A stretch of 64,000 nt of DNA from Limenecus sp048360435 (GTDB taxonomy: Bacteria > Cyanobacteriota > Vampirovibrionia > Gastranaerophilales > Gastranaerophilaceae), in NCBI GenBank assembly GCA_048360435.1, contig DBGCOP010000030.1, positions 62,001 to 126,000 on the forward strand, written 5' to 3'. The first letter of the stretch is position 1. Each line of letters starts with the position of its first letter. Shown piece by piece: positions 44,599 through 53,479 of this stretch. The notes under the pieces are model-generated. The model saw only the letters and a program-made list of their open reading frames with translations. It had not been told where the DNA came from and did no database searches. A program made the position numbers and the translations under genes.

Positions 44599-46398
44599 AT
44601 GACAACATTTGCTCATACATTTTCATCTATGAAAACGCATTACAATGAAGATTTGACAGCAGCCGACATAGGCAAAGAAGTTACACTCTCAGGCTGGGTT
44701 TCAGCCGTTAGAGATCTTGGCGGTATTATATTTATTGAATTGAGAGACAAAACAGGATTCTTTCAGGTCGTTGCCGACCCTCAGATAAATCCCTCTGTTC
44801 ATGATGTTTTTTCAAAACTTAAAGATGAATATGTTATTCAGGTTACAGGAAAAGTGTCTAAAAGACCTCCTGAAACTTATAATCCGGAATTAAAAACTGG
44901 TGAAATTGAGATGTACCCTGAAGAAGTTAAAATCTTTTCCGAAGCAAAACTTCTTCCTTTTGAACTTTCATCAGACGACACAAAAGAAGATATCCGTCTG
45001 AAATACAGATACCTCGATATTCGCCGTCCGCAAATGGCAAGCAACCTCAAATTGAGACATAATATTGTTACTGCGATAAGAAACTATCTTAACAATGCAG
45101 AATTTATGGAGGTCGAAACACCTATCCTTATCAACACTACACCTGAAGGTGCCAGAGACTATCTTGTACCGAGCCGTGTTCAGGAAGGCAAATTCTATGC
45201 ATTACCCCAATCGCCTCAAATATTTAAACAATTGTTGATGGTTGGCGGTATCGAAAAATACTATCAAATAGCAAAATGTTTCCGTGATGAGGACTTAAGA
45301 GCAGACAGACAGCCTGAATTTACACAGGTTGATATGGAAATGTCTTTTGCGACTCAAGATGACGTAATTGCTTTGACAGAAGGACTGATTGAAGAAGCAT
45401 TTAAGGCTGCGGGGGTTGAGGTTAAGGCTCCGTTTACAAGAATCAGCTGGCAAGAAGCAATGGACAGATTCGGTTCTGACAAACCGGATGCACGTTTTGG
45501 CTTAGAGCTGTTCGATATCTCTGATATCATGATGGAATCAACTTTTGAACCTGTTAAAGAAACGCTCAAAAAAGGCGGCATTGCAAAAGCTATAAAAATC
45601 CCGGGTATCGCAGGATATTCAAGAAAAGAAATGGATGATATACGTTCACTTGCAATTTCTTTTGGTGCTAAAGGAATTGCCTGGATTACTTATATGGAAG
45701 ACGGAACTGTTAAATCTCCTATTTTGAAGTTCTTAACAGAAGAACAAATCGAAACATTGAAAGTGAAAGCTGAAGCAAAACCGGGAGACATTGTCTTCTT
45801 CGTAGCCGACGACAAGAAAACAACTTATGATGTTATGGGCAGATTCAGATTGTTCTTTGGTGAAAAACTCGGATTTATTGACGAAAACAAACATTCGCTT
45901 TTGTGGGTCGTTGACTTCCCGATGTTTGAATACAGCAAAGAATTTGACAGAGTAATGGCTATGCACCATCCGTTCACATCTCCAAACCTCGAAGATGTTG
46001 ACAAGATGAAAACAGAACCTATGAATGTTCGTTCTGTTGCTTATGACATTGTTTACAACGGAACAGAATTGGGCGGCGGATCTGTGAGAATCCACTCACC
46101 TGAAGTACAAAGAAAAGTCTTTGAAGCCCTTGGACTCTCCGAAGAAGAAGTACAACAAAAATTCGGCTTTATGCTTCAAGCATTTCAGTACGGCACACCA
46201 CCGCATGCAGGTCTCGCAATAGGACTCGACAGACTTGTCGCATTGTTGACACACAACAGCTCTATCAGAGAAGTTATTGCATTCCCAAAAAACTCTGCTG
46301 CAAAATGTTTGATGACAAATGCTCCTACGTACGCATCTGAAGAGCAGTTGATGGAATTGCATTTGAAATCAACAGTAAGACACGAAGTGAAAGTATAA
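44599..46398 (+). CDS. aspS: Aspartyl-tRNA synthetase
   Basis: 599 residues, the bacterial type with anticodon-binding OB domain (1-115), class II catalytic core and the GAD insertion domain (about 300-420). Motif 2 lies in F-R-D-E-D-L-R-A-D-R-Q-P-E-F-T-Q near 225; the motif 3 region A-I-G-L-D-R-L-V-A-L is near 540. It charges tRNA-Asp; whether it also charges tRNA-Asn cannot be seen without the GatCAB or asnS context. GAAGGATAGGGAA precedes the ATG. Its stop overlaps the Nudix start (TAATG), so aspS-nudix-HAD form one unit, probably with ispF. Confidence 0.96.
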   Translation: MTTFAHTFSSMKTHYNEDLTAADIGKEVTLSGWVSAVRDLGGIIFIELRDKTGFFQVVADPQINPSVHDVFSKLKDEYVIQVTGKVSKRPPETYNPELKTGEIEMYPEEVKIFSEAKLLPFELSSDDTKEDIRLKYRYLDIRRPQMASNLKLRHNIVTAIRNYLNNAEFMEVETPILINTTPEGARDYLVPSRVQEGKFYALPQSPQIFKQLLMVGGIEKYYQIAKCFRDEDLRADRQPEFTQVDMEMSFATQDDVIALTEGLIEEAFKAAGVEVKAPFTRISWQEAMDRFGSDKPDARFGLELFDISDIMMESTFEPVKETLKKGGIAKAIKIPGIAGYSRKEMDDIRSLAISFGAKGIAWITYMEDGTVKSPILKFLTEEQIETLKVKAEAKPGDIVFFVADDKKTTYDVMGRFRLFFGEKLGFIDENKHSLLWVVDFPMFEYSKEFDRVMAMHHPFTSPNLEDVDKMKTEPMNVRSVAYDIVYNGTELGGGSVRIHSPEVQRKVFEALGLSEEEVQQKFGFMLQAFQYGTPPHAGLAIGLDRLVALLTHNSSIREVIAFPKNSAAKCLMTNAPTYASEEQLMELHLKSTVRHEVKV

Positions 46399-46940
46399 TG
46401 GATAAATTCACAGAAAAAACACTATCATCAAAAACCGTCTATCAAGGGCGGATTTTTGATATTACGGACGATGAAATAATTCTTTCCGACGGACTTAAAA
46501 GACATCGTGAGATTATCCGCCATCCTGGCGGAGTTGTTATCCTTGCACAAAAAGACAATGGCAACATTCTTCTTGTAAAACAATACAGATATGCTGTTAA
46601 ATCAATACAAACTGAACTTCCTGCCGGTCGTCTTGAAAAAGGCGAAGACCCTCTATTTGCAGCACAAAGAGAACTTAGAGAAGAAACAGGATATATTGCG
46701 CAAAACTGGGAGTCTTTAGGGTATATCTTTACAACTTTCGGTATTTGTGATGAAAAGTTATATCTTTTTAAAGCAACAGGGCTTTCTTTTGACAAGCCTG
46801 ACCCCGACGAAGGCGAGATTTTAGACTATTTTGAACTTCCATTAAGCGATGTGCACAATCTTGTAAAAAATGGTACAATTAATGATGCAAAAACGATTTG
46901 TGCACTCATGAGGGCCTTTAAGCTAAATGACAAAAATTAA
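46398..46940 (+). CDS. Nudix hydrolase, ADP-ribose pyrophosphatase type
   Basis: 180 residues, starting on the last base of the aspS stop. The complete Nudix box G-x5-E-x7-R-E-x2-E-E-x-G is present near residues 77-99. The preceding beta-strands (V-V-I-L-A-Q-K, I-L-L-V-K-Q-Y-R) fit the ADP-ribose pyrophosphatase (NudF) group, which cuts ADP-ribose into AMP and ribose 5-phosphate. The exact substrate is inference. It overlaps the HAD gene by 14 bases. Confidence 0.9.
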   Translation: MDKFTEKTLSSKTVYQGRIFDITDDEIILSDGLKRHREIIRHPGGVVILAQKDNGNILLVKQYRYAVKSIQTELPAGRLEKGEDPLFAAQRELREETGYIAQNWESLGYIFTTFGICDEKLYLFKATGLSFDKPDPDEGEILDYFELPLSDVHNLVKNGTINDAKTICALMRAFKLNDKN

Positions 46941-47736
46941 AATGCTCGTTCTTGATATTGACGGAACAATTTTTAGAAAAGACTATACCGCAACAAAAAG
47001 GGTAAAAGATACCCTCAAAAAAATTGTTGAAAAAGGAATTAAAGTTGTTCTTTGTACAGGAAGAATGTATGCAGCAACTAAACAAATAGCAAAAGAACTC
47101 GGTTTAACAACACCTGTCATTTGTTATCAAGGTGGGCTTGTAAAAAATTTTTGTGACAATGAGAAAACGCTCTGGGAAAGAACAATGGAAAAAACACTCG
47201 CGCTTGATGTAATAAAAGAACTAAAAAAGCGTAAAGTGTTTTTCAATCTTTATATAAATGACATACTAATGGTAGAAGAAGACAACTATTTGATACGCCA
47301 GTATGTTGATGCAAGAAATATAAAGTATGAAGTAGTTAACAACTGCGAAGAATTGGATTTGACAGGAGTAAACAAAATATTAGCCATAGATGATGATACA
47401 AAACTCATAGAAAATCTTCAAAAAGAAATGGCAGAAAAATACAAAGATAAGTTGTATGTTATCCGTTCAACACCACGTTTTTGTGAATTTTCCAATCCCG
47501 AAGCAACAAAAGGAAATGCGCTCAGATATCTTGCTAAAATGTGGGATTTGAAACAAGAAGAAATAATGGCATGCGGAGATCAGGACAATGACATTGAAAT
47601 GCTGCTTGCTGCCGGTACAAAAGTGGCAATGGGAAATGCAACCGAAGATTTAAAAAAAATAGCAGACTATGTCACCGACACGGTGGATAACGACGGAGTT
47701 GTTAAAGCTGTCGAAAAATTTATAGGGATAGAATAA
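46927..47736 (+). CDS. HAD-superfamily phosphatase, Cof type
   Basis: 269 residues. HAD motif I is D-I-D-G-T-I near residue 10, motif II C-T-G-R near 42, motif III Lys near 195 and motif IV C-G-D-Q-D-N-D-I-E-M near 215; a C2-type cap lies between II and III. Cof-type enzymes dephosphorylate sugar phosphates or cofactors such as pyridoxal or flavin phosphates; the substrate is unknown. The gene begins inside the Nudix frame, so translation is coupled. Confidence 0.9.
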   Translation: MTKIKMLVLDIDGTIFRKDYTATKRVKDTLKKIVEKGIKVVLCTGRMYAATKQIAKELGLTTPVICYQGGLVKNFCDNEKTLWERTMEKTLALDVIKELKKRKVFFNLYINDILMVEEDNYLIRQYVDARNIKYEVVNNCEELDLTGVNKILAIDDDTKLIENLQKEMAEKYKDKLYVIRSTPRFCEFSNPEATKGNALRYLAKMWDLKQEEIMACGDQDNDIEMLLAAGTKVAMGNATEDLKKIADYVTDTVDNDGVVKAVEKFIGIE

Positions 47737-47752
47737 ATACGAGGAATTTAAA

Positions 47753-48235
47753 ATGTATAGAATCGGTCAGGGATTTGACTTACACCAGTTTGCAGAAGAT
47801 AGAGATTTGATTTTAGGCGGTGTAAAAATAGAACACAACAAAGGTTTGTTAGGTCATTCCGATGCTGATGCTCTTTGTCATGCTATTATAGATGCACTTT
47901 TAGGCGCACTCGCTCTGGGTGATATCGGACAGCACTTTCCTGATACAGATCCAAAATATTACGGTGCAGACAGCACACAGCTTCTTGCAGAAACACTCTA
48001 TCTTGTTGTCAGAGAAGGTTACAAAATCAATAATATTGATGCAACAATAAAAACCCAATATCCAAGACTCGGACCATTTATAAAAGATATACAAAAGAAT
48101 CTTGCCTCTATATTGAATCTTCAAGTAAATCAGGTTTCAATAAAAGCAAAATCAATGGAATGGATGGGACCAATTGGTGAAGGCAAGTGCCTTGCAGTTG
48201 ATGCGGTTGTTTTGCTTGAAGAAATAGCTATATAA
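47753..48235 (+). CDS. ispF: 2-C-methyl-D-erythritol 2,4-cyclodiphosphate synthase
   Basis: 160 residues, standard. IspF closes CDP-ME-2-phosphate to the cyclodiphosphate in the MEP isoprenoid route; its presence shows that the organism uses this pathway. Zinc ligands are in G-F-D-L-H near residue 8 and L-L-G-H-S-D-A-D near 34; the C-terminal K-A-K-S-M-E-W-M-G-P-I-G-E-G loop is typical. ACGAGGAA precedes the ATG, 16 bases after the HAD stop. Convergent with nadA, 3 bases apart. Confidence 0.96.
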   Translation: MYRIGQGFDLHQFAEDRDLILGGVKIEHNKGLLGHSDADALCHAIIDALLGALALGDIGQHFPDTDPKYYGADSTQLLAETLYLVVREGYKINNIDATIKTQYPRLGPFIKDIQKNLASILNLQVNQVSIKAKSMEWMGPIGEGKCLAVDAVVLLEEIAI

Positions 48236-48238
48236 AAT

Positions 48239-49153
48239 CTAGCCGTTTATGCTGACCATTCTGTCTATGGCTCTTATGGCTTTTTTAGCAATTTCTGAAT
48301 CAACATTGATTTCATTTTCTTCAGTTTCCAATACGTGAAGAATATCCTCAAGATGATTCCACTTCATATTCGGACAAATTGCTTTAGAACTGACAAGAAC
48401 AAATTCTTTTTCCGGACAGTCACGTTTTAGCCTGTCAACAACACCTTTTTCAGTAACAATAATAAATGTTTTCTTATCGCTTTCTTTTGCTCTTTTAATT
48501 ATAGCTGTTGTAGAACCGATAAAATCAGCAAGCTTTGTGACTTCTCTGTGGCATTCCGGATGAGCAAGAACTTCTGCATCAGGAAAAACTTTTTTCTTTT
48601 CAATTATATCTTCCGGTTTTATTCTAAGGTGAGTCGGGCAATATCCCGGATAAGTAATAACATTTACATCAGGCAGCTGAGATGCAACATAAGATCCTAA
48701 ATATGTATCAGGAACAAAAAGCACCTCCTTAGCAGCGAGTGAACGCACAACATTCACAGCATTTGCACTTGTGCAGCAAATGTCGGACTCTGACTTAACC
48801 TCGGCTGTTGAGTTTACGTAACACACAACAGGAATGTTAGGATTCTTTGCTTTAAATTCTCTAAGCTGAACCAAATTAATCATATCAGCCATCAAACATC
48901 CTGACTCCATTCTGGGAAGTAGAACCTTTTTATCAGGAGACAACACTTTTGCCGTTTCTGCCATAAAATAGACCCCTGCAAAAACAATAATATCCGCATC
49001 TGTTTGTGCAGCCATTCTGCTTAAGTAAAGAGAGTCGCCTGAAAAATCAGCAACCTCGTCAATCTCAACATTTTGATATGTATGAGCAAGTATGATAGCA
49101 TTCTTTTCTTTTTTTAATTTATTAATTTTTTCAATAAGTTCTTGATTATCCAT
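48239..49153 (-). CDS. nadA: Quinolinate synthase
   Basis: 304 residues from the ATG at 49153, preceded by TAGG; an in-frame ATG 15 bases upstream is less likely. NadA condenses iminoaspartate with dihydroxyacetone phosphate to quinolinate for NAD, using an oxygen-sensitive [4Fe-4S] cluster. Conserved parts: A-H-T-Y-Q near residue 24, G-D-S-L near 39, S-G-C-L-M-A near 83, Y-V-N-S-T-A-E-V-K near 110, C-C-T-S-A-N-A near 125, H-P-E-C near 195 and C-P-N-M near 265. Three cluster cysteines are recognisable. nadB and nadC are not in the window. Followed closely by marC upstream on the same strand. Confidence 0.95.
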   Translation of the reverse strand: MDNQELIEKINKLKKEKNAIILAHTYQNVEIDEVADFSGDSLYLSRMAAQTDADIIVFAGVYFMAETAKVLSPDKKVLLPRMESGCLMADMINLVQLREFKAKNPNIPVVCYVNSTAEVKSESDICCTSANAVNVVRSLAAKEVLFVPDTYLGSYVASQLPDVNVITYPGYCPTHLRIKPEDIIEKKKVFPDAEVLAHPECHREVTKLADFIGSTTAIIKRAKESDKKTFIIVTEKGVVDRLKRDCPEKEFVLVSSKAICPNMKWNHLEDILHVLETEENEINVDSEIAKKAIRAIDRMVSING

Positions 49154-49157
49154 TTTA

Positions 49158-49802
49158 TTACCTAGCACTTTTCAAAATTTCTATAAAACCGTTCATCAAA
49201 AATTCACAAGACATTGCTGCAAGCAAAATTCCTACTATCCTGTTAATTACGCTTACACCTGTTTTTCCAAGCAGCTGACTAACTTTTGAAGAAAATTTTA
49301 AAATGAGCCAGCAAACAACAAGATTCACAGCAAGAGCAGCAATAATCAAAGAACGCTCCAAAGGCATTCCCTGAGCATTTTTCATACAAATAGTAAGCAT
49401 TGTTATTGTGGCAGGACCGGACAAAAGAGGAATTGCAAGAGGAAAAACAGAAATGTCTGTTCTTTTCAAAGACTCCTTACGTTCTTCCTTGTTCTCACTA
49501 TTCATTGCAGGCTCCGGATTGCCCAAAACAAGATCAATAGCCATAATCAAAAGTAATATACCACCTGCTATTTTTAAAGCCGTAAGGCTTATACCCAATA
49601 AATCCAAAACAACAGAACCTGTGTAAGCAAAAAACAAAAGAATGAAAAAGGCTATAACAATAGCTTTGTTCATCATAATGTTTCTCCATTTTTGTTTTGA
49701 ATTTGCTGTCAGAGCAATGAAAACAGGCGCAAGCCCGATACCGTCCAATGTGACAAACAGCTTTGAAAAATAGCCTAAAAATGAATGTATATGTTCTAAC
49801 AT
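49158..49802 (-). CDS. MarC-family inner-membrane protein
   Basis: 214 residues from the ATG at 49802, which has AAAGG 6 bases upstream; the 14-codon upstream extension is rejected. Six hydrophobic helices. The family pattern is seen in F-V-T-L-D-G-I-G-L-A-P-V-F near the start and F-P-L-A-I-P-L-L-S-G-P-A-T-I near residue 120. MarC/UPF0056 proteins were once linked to multiple antibiotic resistance; their function is not established. Four bases separate its stop from the start of nadA, so they are one transcript. Confidence 0.88.
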   Translation of the reverse strand: MLEHIHSFLGYFSKLFVTLDGIGLAPVFIALTANSKQKWRNIMMNKAIVIAFFILLFFAYTGSVVLDLLGISLTALKIAGGILLLIMAIDLVLGNPEPAMNSENKEERKESLKRTDISVFPLAIPLLSGPATITMLTICMKNAQGMPLERSLIIAALAVNLVVCWLILKFSSKVSQLLGKTGVSVINRIVGILLAAMSCEFLMNGFIEILKSAR

Positions 49803-49874
49803 CAAAAACCTTTCAAATATTTCTTTAGTTATTTTATTATACAAGAAACATATGAAAGTAAAAAAATTAAAAAA

Positions 49875-50303
49875 TTACCAGCAAGAACCGACAGACCCTG
49901 CTCCGCAAATCTTTCCGTTTACCCAGATTGCATATTCCAGTTCTGCATTTTTAAAAATTGCACCTTTTATATTTGCATTTTTCAAATTAGCTTCATCCAA
50001 ATCAGAATCTTGAAAATTTACATTTTCAAGATTCGCATCCTCAAAATTAACTTTTTCTAAATCAGCACCCTGAAAATTCACACCTGAAAGATTTGCGCCT
50101 TTGAAGTTTGCATCTTCCAGTTTTGCATTACTAAAATCAAAACCCGAAAGATTTTTTCCAGAAAAATCAACTCCCTCAAAATTTGTACCCTGACAATTTG
50201 GGTTATTCGGGGTTAATAAGCTGTAAGAAGTATCAGCAAAAACATAACCTATTGAAGCTAAAAGAGAAACACATATTAAACTGATAAATAAACACTTTTT
50301 CAT
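49875..50303 (-). CDS. Secreted pentapeptide-repeat protein
   Basis: 142 residues. A signal peptide (M-K-K-C-L-F-I-S-L, hydrophobic core, cleavage near V-F-A-D) directs export. From about 38 to 128 the sequence is a run of pentapeptide units of the A(N/D)LxN/G type, with F or L in the centre, predicted to form a right-handed quadrilateral beta-helix. The end carries two cysteines that could form a disulfide. Pentapeptide proteins in cyanobacteria are often periplasmic or lumenal and of unknown role. It overlaps the upstream gene by 4 bases (ATGA), so the two are co-translated. Confidence 0.85.
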   Translation of the reverse strand: MKKCLFISLICVSLLASIGYVFADTSYSLLTPNNPNCQGTNFEGVDFSGKNLSGFDFSNAKLEDANFKGANLSGVNFQGADLEKVNFEDANLENVNFQDSDLDEANLKNANIKGAIFKNAELEYAIWVNGKICGAGSVGSCW

Positions 50304-51031
50304 AAATTAGTATCCTTTTCATTTGGTTCTTCCTTAACACGCTCAGAAATCACCTTTCCGAGATATTTAGAAATTGAAAGAGAAAACGCTATTCTTTCTT
50401 CATTATTGTTAGGAATAATAACCGCAGTAGTAATAGAAGTTGTCGGCTCCGGTCTAATTTTCAAACCTGCCGCAAAAAGCCCCCAGGATTCATCTCTCGA
50501 AACCCAATCAGCTACAACACGCAATTTGTTAGGAATTATCGTCTGGTCAACCCCCATCATCACACCTGTTAAAGAAGGCATCTCGCCTCTTCCCCCAACA
50601 AAACCACCTGCTGTAACGGTAGTTTTGGTTTTTTTTAACAAATACGAACCATGGGCATAAATCATACTATCAGGATTTTTCCCCTCTGTTAAAGACGGCG
50701 ACAAAGTTCCTCCAACAGTCAGCCTTGCGGCTCGTTTTATTCTAAAGACCTTTTTTGCTGCAAGATTCAATTTTACACTTGTATGATCATCTATATTTGT
50801 GCCGACACCAAAAGACGCCTCCGTACCTTTGCCTGTCCCCATGATAATTTGTGGAGACAAAGAAGCATAAGAATCACCAAAAGGACTATATCTGTTTGAC
50901 TGTTTTAATATAACTTCACCACCGGGAAGAACATCGGAAGAAGGCATCGTCACAATAGTTTGCTGAGCAAACACAGGTGATGTTAAGCTAATCAGACACG
51001 ATAACAATATAAACTTATAAAAATGCTTCAT
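50300..51031 (-). CDS. Secreted beta-rich protein, possibly outer-membrane
   Basis: 243 residues from the ATG at 51031, chosen because it begins a proper signal peptide (M-K-H-F-Y-K-F-I-L-L, cleavage after V-F-A); the upstream extension has no such logic. The mature part alternates hydrophobic and polar residues with many Gly, Thr and aromatic strand ends (A-S-F-G-V-G-T-N, S-V-K-L-N-L-A-A-K, R-L-T-V-G-G-T-L-S), as in small beta-barrels. The C-terminus is charged and lacks the classical terminal Phe. No family recognised. Forms an operon with the pentapeptide gene. Confidence 0.6.
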   Translation of the reverse strand: MKHFYKFILLSCLISLTSPVFAQQTIVTMPSSDVLPGGEVILKQSNRYSPFGDSYASLSPQIIMGTGKGTEASFGVGTNIDDHTSVKLNLAAKKVFRIKRAARLTVGGTLSPSLTEGKNPDSMIYAHGSYLLKKTKTTVTAGGFVGGRGEMPSLTGVMMGVDQTIIPNKLRVVADWVSRDESWGLFAAGLKIRPEPTTSITTAVIIPNNNEERIAFSLSISKYLGKVISERVKEEPNEKDTNL

Positions 51032-51078
51032 TAACCTATTATGAATGAAAACAAATAAGTTGTAAATCCTGTAATAAT

Positions 51079-51113
51079 AAAAAAAGCACCCCATCAATAT
51101 TTTTGGAGTGCTT
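51079..51113 (-). terminator. Terminator-like hairpin in the leader of the secreted beta-rich gene
   Basis: On the minus strand AAGCACTCC pairs with GGGGTGCTT (8 of 9 pairs), followed directly by a run of seven or more T. It lies about 50 bases before the start codon at 51031 and faces the same way, so it could end a short leader transcript or act as an attenuator. Confidence 0.6.
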
Positions 51114-51255
51114 GAATTAATAACCTTTCAAATATTATTATAAAAATTTTTAATAGATAAATCAATAAAATAAATACAATTGTAAATTTTAATTTGTACA
51201 TCATTTATTTTTAAAGACAAAAGCCTTAAACTGGAAAAACACGCCGGATCGAAAA

Positions 51256-51948
51256 ATGAAAATACAATCACCAAACAAATCAAATAATAAGAAAACTTAT
51301 CAAAATTTTAAAGCAAAAGACTTTGCCAGAGTCATAACAATGGCAAACGGATTAAAAGAAGAGCTGAAAATTTATGAGCTTGAATATGCTGACAGAATTT
51401 TTCTTGACAAAATGTCAATGAATATTAAACTCAAAGAACTTTTGCCTGAAAACACAAGCTATACAAAACAACAGCTTAAAACCTGGAAAAATATAATCAA
51501 TAATTCAATCATGATGTCAGCTTATTCTTCACCGGAAAAAGCATTCCTCTTGACAAAGAACAAGCGTCCTTGCGGAATTATGTCATTTCAGGACAACCTG
51601 AACGGCACCATATACCTCGACAATCTTGCAACATGGCCTTTTGAAAAAGGCAAAAGTGCAAAAATGGCAGGACAAACACTAATGAAAATTCTATTTATGG
51701 AAGCTGGTGAAAAAGGAATAAAAAATATAGGTCTGGCTCTAACAACAAAACTAAAAGAAAAAAGTAAAGCTTTTTATGAAAAACTTCATTTTCGAAATGC
51801 TTCCATATCAAACACAAATTTTGATATGGAGATATTTTCAGGAGGATATAAAAATGCACTGGACGATTTGGAACCTCTGATAAAAGTTAACAAGAACAAA
51901 AATCCCCAAAGTGTATGTCTCGGGCAAATTCTCAACATAAACTACTAA
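51256..51948 (+). CDS. Possible GNAT-type acetyltransferase
   Basis: 230 residues. A short polar N-terminus contains N-F-K-A at 17-20, similar in place to the S-F-K-G motifs of other proteins here. The centre and C-terminal half fit a GNAT fold: a strand P-C-G-I-M-S-F near residue 95, Y-L-D-N-L-A-T-W-P near 113, then a helix and K-A-F-Y-E-K-L-H-F near 174, the usual position of the acetyl-CoA domain's last helix. The Q/R-x-x-G-x-G/A pyrophosphate loop is poor (K-S-A-K-M-A-G-Q), so acetyl-CoA binding is uncertain. Weak ribosome site. Ends in a run of A's that opens a large bidirectional hairpin. Confidence 0.5.
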   Translation: MKIQSPNKSNNKKTYQNFKAKDFARVITMANGLKEELKIYELEYADRIFLDKMSMNIKLKELLPENTSYTKQQLKTWKNIINNSIMMSAYSSPEKAFLLTKNKRPCGIMSFQDNLNGTIYLDNLATWPFEKGKSAKMAGQTLMKILFMEAGEKGIKNIGLALTTKLKEKSKAFYEKLHFRNASISNTNFDMEIFSGGYKNALDDLEPLIKVNKNKNPQSVCLGQILNINY

Positions 51949-51962
51949 AAAAGACAAAAAAA

Positions 51963-52033
51963 ACGAGGGGTTTTGTAATTTTTGGTTATTTTACAATAAC
52001 TTTGTATTACAGCCCAACCCTCGTAAGGTTTTT
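51963..52033. terminator. Large compound hairpin with flanking A/T runs
   Basis: Three nested stems share one axis: ACGAGGG with CCCTCGT outside, TGTAAT with ATTACA in the middle, and GTTATT with AATAAC at the tip, spanning 51963-52024. A-run before and T-run after make it a candidate bidirectional terminator for the GNAT-like gene. It is much longer than the other terminators here and could instead be a small structured RNA. Confidence 0.6.
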
Positions 52034-52127
52034 ACACTAGCCGAAACATTAATAACATTATTATTATAACACTTTTTTGAGTAATATGCAAATACATGGA
52101 TTAAATTGTAAATGAATATTAAGCAAT

Positions 52128-52185
52128 AAAAAACAACCGGAATGCAGTTCTTACAAGACTTTTAAGTCCTTGAGCATTCCGATTG
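52128..52185 (-). terminator. Terminator of the LEA-like membrane protein gene
   Basis: CAACCGGAATGC (52134-52145) pairs with GCATTCCGATTG (52174-52185) with one mismatch; an inner GACTT/AGTC stem extends it. On the minus strand it is followed by six T. It begins 30 bases after the stop of the gene at 52215. Confidence 0.8.
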
Positions 52186-52214
52186 TAATAATTTTAAATC
52201 AAATAATATATCTT

Positions 52215-53282
52215 CTATTTTTTAGCTTTAGAAGTATATTCTTCAAATGCTGTTATTGTTTTCTTCATAAAGTCTTCCGGCTGCATTCCTGTGCTGTGAT
52301 ATCCTTCATGACCCAGTCGATTCATACTATATACACGAATTCTTTGAAGAGCATCTTCTTTAGGCATTTGAGCATAAACATCAAACAGATCATGAGATTC
52401 TTCTGTTATTCTTTTATAGACTTTTTCAATACCTTCAATTGTATGGTCAGGATGGGCCTGCCTATAAGCACTTGCATAAGATTCTTCAAGCAGATTAGCC
52501 GCCTGTTTCAAATTGTCAGCTCTGTTTTTGTCAGCAGCAAAATCTCTGCCTACTTTTTCCAGTACCTTTAAGTTAACAAAGCCGTTCGCAGTGTTTTCTT
52601 CGATTATTCTTCTGGCTTCGCCTTTATGAGATTTATTAAATTCAATAACTAAATTATCAGCAGCTTCTCTTTTTGCCGCATTTGTTTTTAATGAGTTAAG
52701 AAGATCAAGAAGTTTTCCATCTCTTGCAGAATCTTTTTCTCTTATTGCAGAAGAAGTTTTATTTGTTAACTCAGTACTTGGAGCTTTTTCTTTCTGAAGA
52801 GCTTCAGGTTTTATTTTTTCAGCAACTTTTTCCTCAACCTTTTCTTTTACAGCAGCAGCTGTATCATCCACTTTTTCTTTCACAGGCTGTGCTGTTTCTT
52901 TTGCTTTTTCCTTTACTTCTTGTGCAACATCATCAACTTTTTCTTTTACAGTTTGCGCGGCTTCCTTAGCTTTTTCTTTTACTTCCTGAACAACATCATC
53001 AGCCTTAGTCTTAATTTCTTCTGCGGCTTTATTCAATTCTTCACCCAATTTTCCATCAGGTTTCGGAACAGCAGATTTGGGTTTATGCAATCTGTTTGCA
53101 ATGAAAATTCCCATACCGGCAAGCACTATTGCCCCTGCAATATAAGGCAGCTTTGATTTTTTAACGGAAGAATCAGAAGACACAGAAGTTTTTGCATCTG
53201 TTTTCGTTTCATTTGAATCTGCCTTAAAAGATTGATTTACACGTTGTGAAAGCGTTAAATTTTTAATTGAATTTACCGGCAT
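52215..53282 (-). CDS. Single-pass protein with LEA-like repeats, paralogue of 54394-55113
   Basis: 355 residues. Polar N-terminus with S-F-K-A at 18-21, then a membrane helix at about 46-63 introduced by K-L-P-Y-I-A-G. Residues 85-155 are 11-residue amphipathic repeats of the late-embryogenesis-abundant type (A-K-E-A-A-Q-T-V-K-E-K and variants), predicted as a long helix that may span the periplasm or stay disordered. The C-terminal 150 residues form a helical domain with A-A-N-L-L-E-E-S-Y and Y-A-Q-M-P-K-E-D-A. This domain, and the K-L-P-Y-x-A-G membrane start, recur in the gene at 54394. GAGAGG site before the ATG. Function unknown. Confidence 0.7.
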   Translation of the reverse strand: MPVNSIKNLTLSQRVNQSFKADSNETKTDAKTSVSSDSSVKKSKLPYIAGAIVLAGMGIFIANRLHKPKSAVPKPDGKLGEELNKAAEEIKTKADDVVQEVKEKAKEAAQTVKEKVDDVAQEVKEKAKETAQPVKEKVDDTAAAVKEKVEEKVAEKIKPEALQKEKAPSTELTNKTSSAIREKDSARDGKLLDLLNSLKTNAAKREAADNLVIEFNKSHKGEARRIIEENTANGFVNLKVLEKVGRDFAADKNRADNLKQAANLLEESYASAYRQAHPDHTIEGIEKVYKRITEESHDLFDVYAQMPKEDALQRIRVYSMNRLGHEGYHSTGMQPEDFMKKTITAFEEYTSKAKK

Positions 53283-53479
53283 ACAGACCTCTCTTTATAA
53301 CTTGTGATACAGTAACTGTTATTATTGTAAAACTAAAAAGAAAATTTTTTGCTACCCTTTTTACCGTATCCGCCCGAACATCTTCAATAGCAAGAAAAAA
53401 AAGAATTTCACATTTTGTTACAATTATATAGAAATATGAATTTATTGAAAATATGTTGTATATTTCATAAGATAAAAGC

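Noticed and set aside
51200..51256. Resemblance to a c-di-GMP (GEMM) riboswitch, with AAAGCC and GCCGG blocks before the GNAT-like gene
   Set aside because: The matching 5' half and the GAAA-capped stem are missing, and the ATG follows immediately, leaving no expression platform.
53307..53322. ACAGT-A-ACTGT palindrome before the LEA-like gene
   Set aside because: Short, one mismatch in the flanks, and no match to a known operator such as the LexA box; not enough support.
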